The position numbers were made by a program, and so were the translations under genes. The notes beneath the pieces were generated by a model, which did no database searches, had not been told where the DNA came from, and saw only the letters and a list, made by a program, of their open reading frames with translations. Shown here piece after piece: positions 61,734-64,000 of a DNA stretch of 64,000 nt. The DNA comes from Paenibacillus nuruki (lineage in GTDB: Bacteria > Bacillota > Bacilli > Paenibacillales > Paenibacillaceae): contig NZ_MDER01000024.1 of the NCBI RefSeq assembly GCF_001721045.1, forward strand, positions 1 to 64,000. Reading direction: 5' to 3'. Positions within the stretch are counted from its first letter, which is position 1; the number at the start of each line of letters is the position of its first letter.

Positions 61734-62599
61734 TTGCTGTCATCGCTCCACTGCTTGGCGTATATCTGGTTTTGCGTAGACAGGTATTAATGGCTGATAC
61801 GCTTTCTCACGTATCTCTAGCAGGTGTAGCGATCGGTGCTGTACTTGGTTTTAATCCGTCTATTGGCGGATTTATTGTTGCCTTATTAGGAGCATTGATT
61901 ATCGAACGACTCAGACGGAACTTCCGTGGTTATGGTGAAGTATCGGTCGCTGTTATTATGACCGGTGGTCTGGCGCTTGCGCTGGTATTGATGAGTATGA
62001 GTTCATCACTAACCCGTAGCTTCAGCTCTTATTTATTTGGTTCTATTGTTGCGGTCAGTAGCACCCAGTTATGGATTATCGGAACCGTATTTGCACTGGT
62101 TATTATTTACTGGGTCACGATGAGAAGACCACTGTACAATCTGACTTTTGATGAAGAAACCGCTCAGATCGGTGGAACGCATGTACGCTGGTTATCGCAG
62201 ACGTTTGCAGTATTAACAGGAATGACAGTAGCTGCGGCAATGCCAATTGTAGGAGTGTTATTAGTCTCTGCATTGATGGCTTTACCTGCGGCATTAGCTC
62301 TTCGCTTTGCCAAAGGATTTACTTCAGCGCTAGTGATTGCTGTAGCTATTGGTCTGATCGGTATGTTTGGAGGATTAACCACTTCATATTATGTGAACAC
62401 GCCTCCAGGAGCAACAGTGGCTCTATTATTGCTAACATTCTTATTAGTAGGCATGGGTATCCAACGTATCTATTATCGTCTGAATCGTAACAAAAACGAT
62501 GGATATGCGCCGGATATTGATAGTCGTCGATTCTGGCAACGTCAAAATCGTAGTGAACAAAACAGCAAAGTCAAAACACAAGTTTTGAATAAAAGATAA
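61679..62599 (+). CDS. znuB: Zinc ABC transporter permease
   Basis: ABC-3 family permease of about 306 residues with eight or nine spans. It starts FDYEFMQRAFWAGGMIAVIA and holds LADTLSHVSLAG-type motif MADTLSHVSLAGVAIG, which is conserved in zinc and manganese permeases. Starts at ATG 61679 or 61685, each preceded by GGAGG sequences inside the 3' end of znuC, so expression is translationally coupled. The charged tail after residue 280 is cytoplasmic. Confidence 0.93.
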   Translation: MGMFDYEFMQRAFWAGGMIAVIAPLLGVYLVLRRQVLMADTLSHVSLAGVAIGAVLGFNPSIGGFIVALLGALIIERLRRNFRGYGEVSVAVIMTGGLALALVLMSMSSSLTRSFSSYLFGSIVAVSSTQLWIIGTVFALVIIYWVTMRRPLYNLTFDEETAQIGGTHVRWLSQTFAVLTGMTVAAAMPIVGVLLVSALMALPAALALRFAKGFTSALVIAVAIGLIGMFGGLTTSYYVNTPPGATVALLLLTFLLVGMGIQRIYYRLNRNKNDGYAPDIDSRRFWQRQNRSEQNSKVKTQVLNKR

Positions 62600-62664
62600 A
62601 GCTTCATCAACATCTATGATCAATATAAAAATAAGAGTGGACTAGGAGAGGTGAGAGATTACAC

Positions 62665-63687
62665 ATGAATATGAAAAAGAAGAGTTGGGTAACACTGCCT
62701 TTGATCGCTTTGTTAAGTATGAGTACATTACTTGCTGCTTGCGGTAATAATTCGAATTCAGCATCACCTACGACAGACGGTAATACTGCTTCAACAACGA
62801 CTGGTAAGAAACTGCATATCGTGACTAGCTTTTATCCGATGCAAGAATTTACGTCTAAAGTTGCTGGTGATCTTGCAGATGTACAAGTGTTAGTACCAGC
62901 AGGTACAGAACCTCATGATTGGGAACCGACAGCTCAAGATATTGCTAAAATGACAGATGCAGATATGCTTGTCTACAACGGTGGCGGTGTAGAATCTTGG
63001 ATCGATCAAGTGAAAGATACATTAGGCGATAGTGGCCCTAAATTAGTCGAAGCCAGTCAAGGTATTCAAATGATGGAGAGCACAGAAGAAGAGCATGAAG
63101 GCGAAGAAGCAGGTCATGCAGAAGAAGCTGATCATGCGACAGAAGAAGGTCATGATCATGGATCTCTTGATCCTCACGTGTGGCTATCTCCACTTCAAGC
63201 ACAGACTGAAGTTCGCAATATTGAGACAGCTCTAACAACACTTGATCCAGATCACACAGCTGATTACAAAAAAAATGCAGATGCTTATATTGCAGAACTT
63301 CAGAAGTTAGATGCTGAATACAAAGCAAGTCTTTCTAAAGTGAAACGTAAAGACTTTATTACACAACATGCGGCATTTGCTTATCTTGCTCATGATTATG
63401 GCTTAACTCAAGTACCGATTGCAGGTCTTTCTCCTGAACAAGAACCATCCGCAGAAGCGATGGCGAAAATCGTAGATTTTGCGAAACAAAACGATGTTAA
63501 AACGATTTTCTTCGAAACGCTAGTTTCTTCAAATGTTGCTAAAACGATCGCTGATGAAATAGGTGCCAAAACCGATGTACTGAATCCTTTAGAAGGATTA
63601 ACCAGTGCAGAAACATCTGCTGGTGAAAATTATGTATCTGTTATGCGTACCAATCTAGCAGCGCTTGAAAAAGCTTTAAACGAATAA
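62665..63687 (+). CDS. znuA: Zinc-binding lipoprotein of the ABC importer
   Basis: Cluster A-I metal-binding protein of 340 residues. Signal peptide with lipobox LAAC near residue 26. Mature protein: VTSFYPMQEFTSKVAGDLADV, the His in PAGTEPHDWEPT, an acidic His-rich loop around residues 135-168 (HEGEEAGHAEEADH) and the DPHVWLSP motif, a His in THQHAAF-type TQHAAFAYLAHDYG, and a late acidic ligand region. The His-rich loop is typical of zinc rather than manganese proteins. GGAGAGGTGAGAG precedes the ATG. Confidence 0.94.
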   Translation: MNMKKKSWVTLPLIALLSMSTLLAACGNNSNSASPTTDGNTASTTTGKKLHIVTSFYPMQEFTSKVAGDLADVQVLVPAGTEPHDWEPTAQDIAKMTDADMLVYNGGGVESWIDQVKDTLGDSGPKLVEASQGIQMMESTEEEHEGEEAGHAEEADHATEEGHDHGSLDPHVWLSPLQAQTEVRNIETALTTLDPDHTADYKKNADAYIAELQKLDAEYKASLSKVKRKDFITQHAAFAYLAHDYGLTQVPIAGLSPEQEPSAEAMAKIVDFAKQNDVKTIFFETLVSSNVAKTIADEIGAKTDVLNPLEGLTSAETSAGENYVSVMRTNLAALEKALNE

Positions 63688-63735
63688 AAAGTACTGCTAT
63701 ATCTCAATATGGACAGCTTTAATATGGAGTTAAGC

Positions 63736-63780
63736 AAAAAGACAGTTTCTACGATATTCCTGTAGAAGCTGTCTTTTTTT
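63736..63780 (+). terminator. Intrinsic terminator of the znu operon
   Basis: AGACAGTTTCTAC pairs with GTAGAAGCTGTCT (one G-U) around a short loop, then seven T. Confidence 0.9.
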
Positions 63781-63878
63781 GCTATGTTAACAGATATGAG
63801 CATCTGCTAGTAGATGGCTAATCACATCCACTTTAAATCTTTTTATGAACAATTTTACATAATTTATAGGTAGGAAGA

Positions 63879-63907
63879 TTGACTTCAAACGTAACGGGGT
63901 ATAAAAT
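63879..63907 (+). promoter_or_regulatory. Sigma-A promoter at the right edge
   Basis: TTGACT (63879-63884), 17 bases, TAAAAT (63902-63907, within TATAAAAT). It probably drives the first gene beyond the window. Confidence 0.5.
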
Positions 63908-64000
63908 AGTAAGTATAAGAACTAGAGAGTTTCGTGAGTACTAGAAAGTTTTTGAGCGTTTTAATAGGGGTTAAATGTGTGAAAGTATAGTGCAGAAGAG

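Larger units (their letters stand above)
63688..64000 (+). other. Right-edge intergenic region
   Basis: Contains the znu terminator and a promoter pointing out of the window; no gene begins before the end. The sequence ends in AT-rich DNA. Confidence 0.5.

Noticed and set aside
1-64000. CRISPR arrays, prophage or insertion sequences
   Set aside because: No regularly spaced repeats, no cas, phage structural or transposase genes were seen; the only mobility-type gene is the recombinase at the left edge.

Overview
The window looks like chromosome from a low-GC, spore-former-type Firmicute, most likely a Paenibacillus or close relative. Supporting signs are strong AGGAGG ribosome sites, frequent TTG and GTG starts, lipobox binding proteins, an SLH-domain protein, a TetR plus self-sufficient CYP102A P450 pair arranged as in Bacillus, a B. 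subtilis-type zinc ABC operon, odhAB, and a homologue of the Bacillus replication terminator protein. There are no rRNA genes, convincing tRNA genes, CRISPR arrays, insertion sequences or prophage. The only mobility-type gene is a lone tyrosine recombinase at the left edge.

Layout. 14-958: recombinase on the minus strand. 1443-9159: one tightly packed operon with a complete spermidine/iron/phosphonate-type ABC importer, two beta-rich proteins of unknown function, a CehA/McbA-type PHP metallohydrolase and a GntR/UTRA regulator. This is the best candidate for an undescribed uptake-and-hydrolysis system; its substrate cannot be read from the sequence. 9160-14064: a perfect Fur-type box ahead of an ABC exporter, an acetyltransferase, an SLH protein and a lactonase. 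15082-23489: a LacI-controlled disaccharide system with two tandem paralogous binding lipoproteins, two CUT1 permeases and a GH94 phosphorylase. It has no ATPase of its own, so a shared MsmX-type ATPase is inferred. 24735-28906: odhAB with an upstream cre-like site. 29315-30733: an IolT-like sugar transporter.

30902-43613: mostly small housekeeping and accessory genes (DUF2809 membrane protein, CYTH protein, DIP1984-type protein, nitroreductase plus NIPSNAP protein behind a Fur-like box, metE, epimerase, MFS transporter, methyltransferase, aldehyde dehydrogenase, HxlR regulator). An intergenic stretch at about 32953-33260 has promoter, hairpins, a tRNA T-arm-like motif and a terminator, and may be a small RNA gene. 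43970-50850: unknown proteins, an SDR enzyme, a DUF1992 protein, the helicase HrpB and a YflT-type stress protein. 50897-56067: an acyltransferase, then TetR/CYP102A with a near-perfect 20-bp operator. 56548: an Rtp-like protein, which suggests proximity to the replication terminus. 57002-59190: an oxidoreductase and an aldose epimerase separated by a tandem intergenic repeat.

59415-63687: metal and phosphate homeostasis. A secreted alkaline phosphatase sits behind a PhoP-box-like array, and znuC-znuB-znuA sits behind two Zur-box-like sites. Most transcription units end in clear intrinsic terminators, so operon boundaries are well defined. All functions are read from motifs and remembered family features, without database searches.
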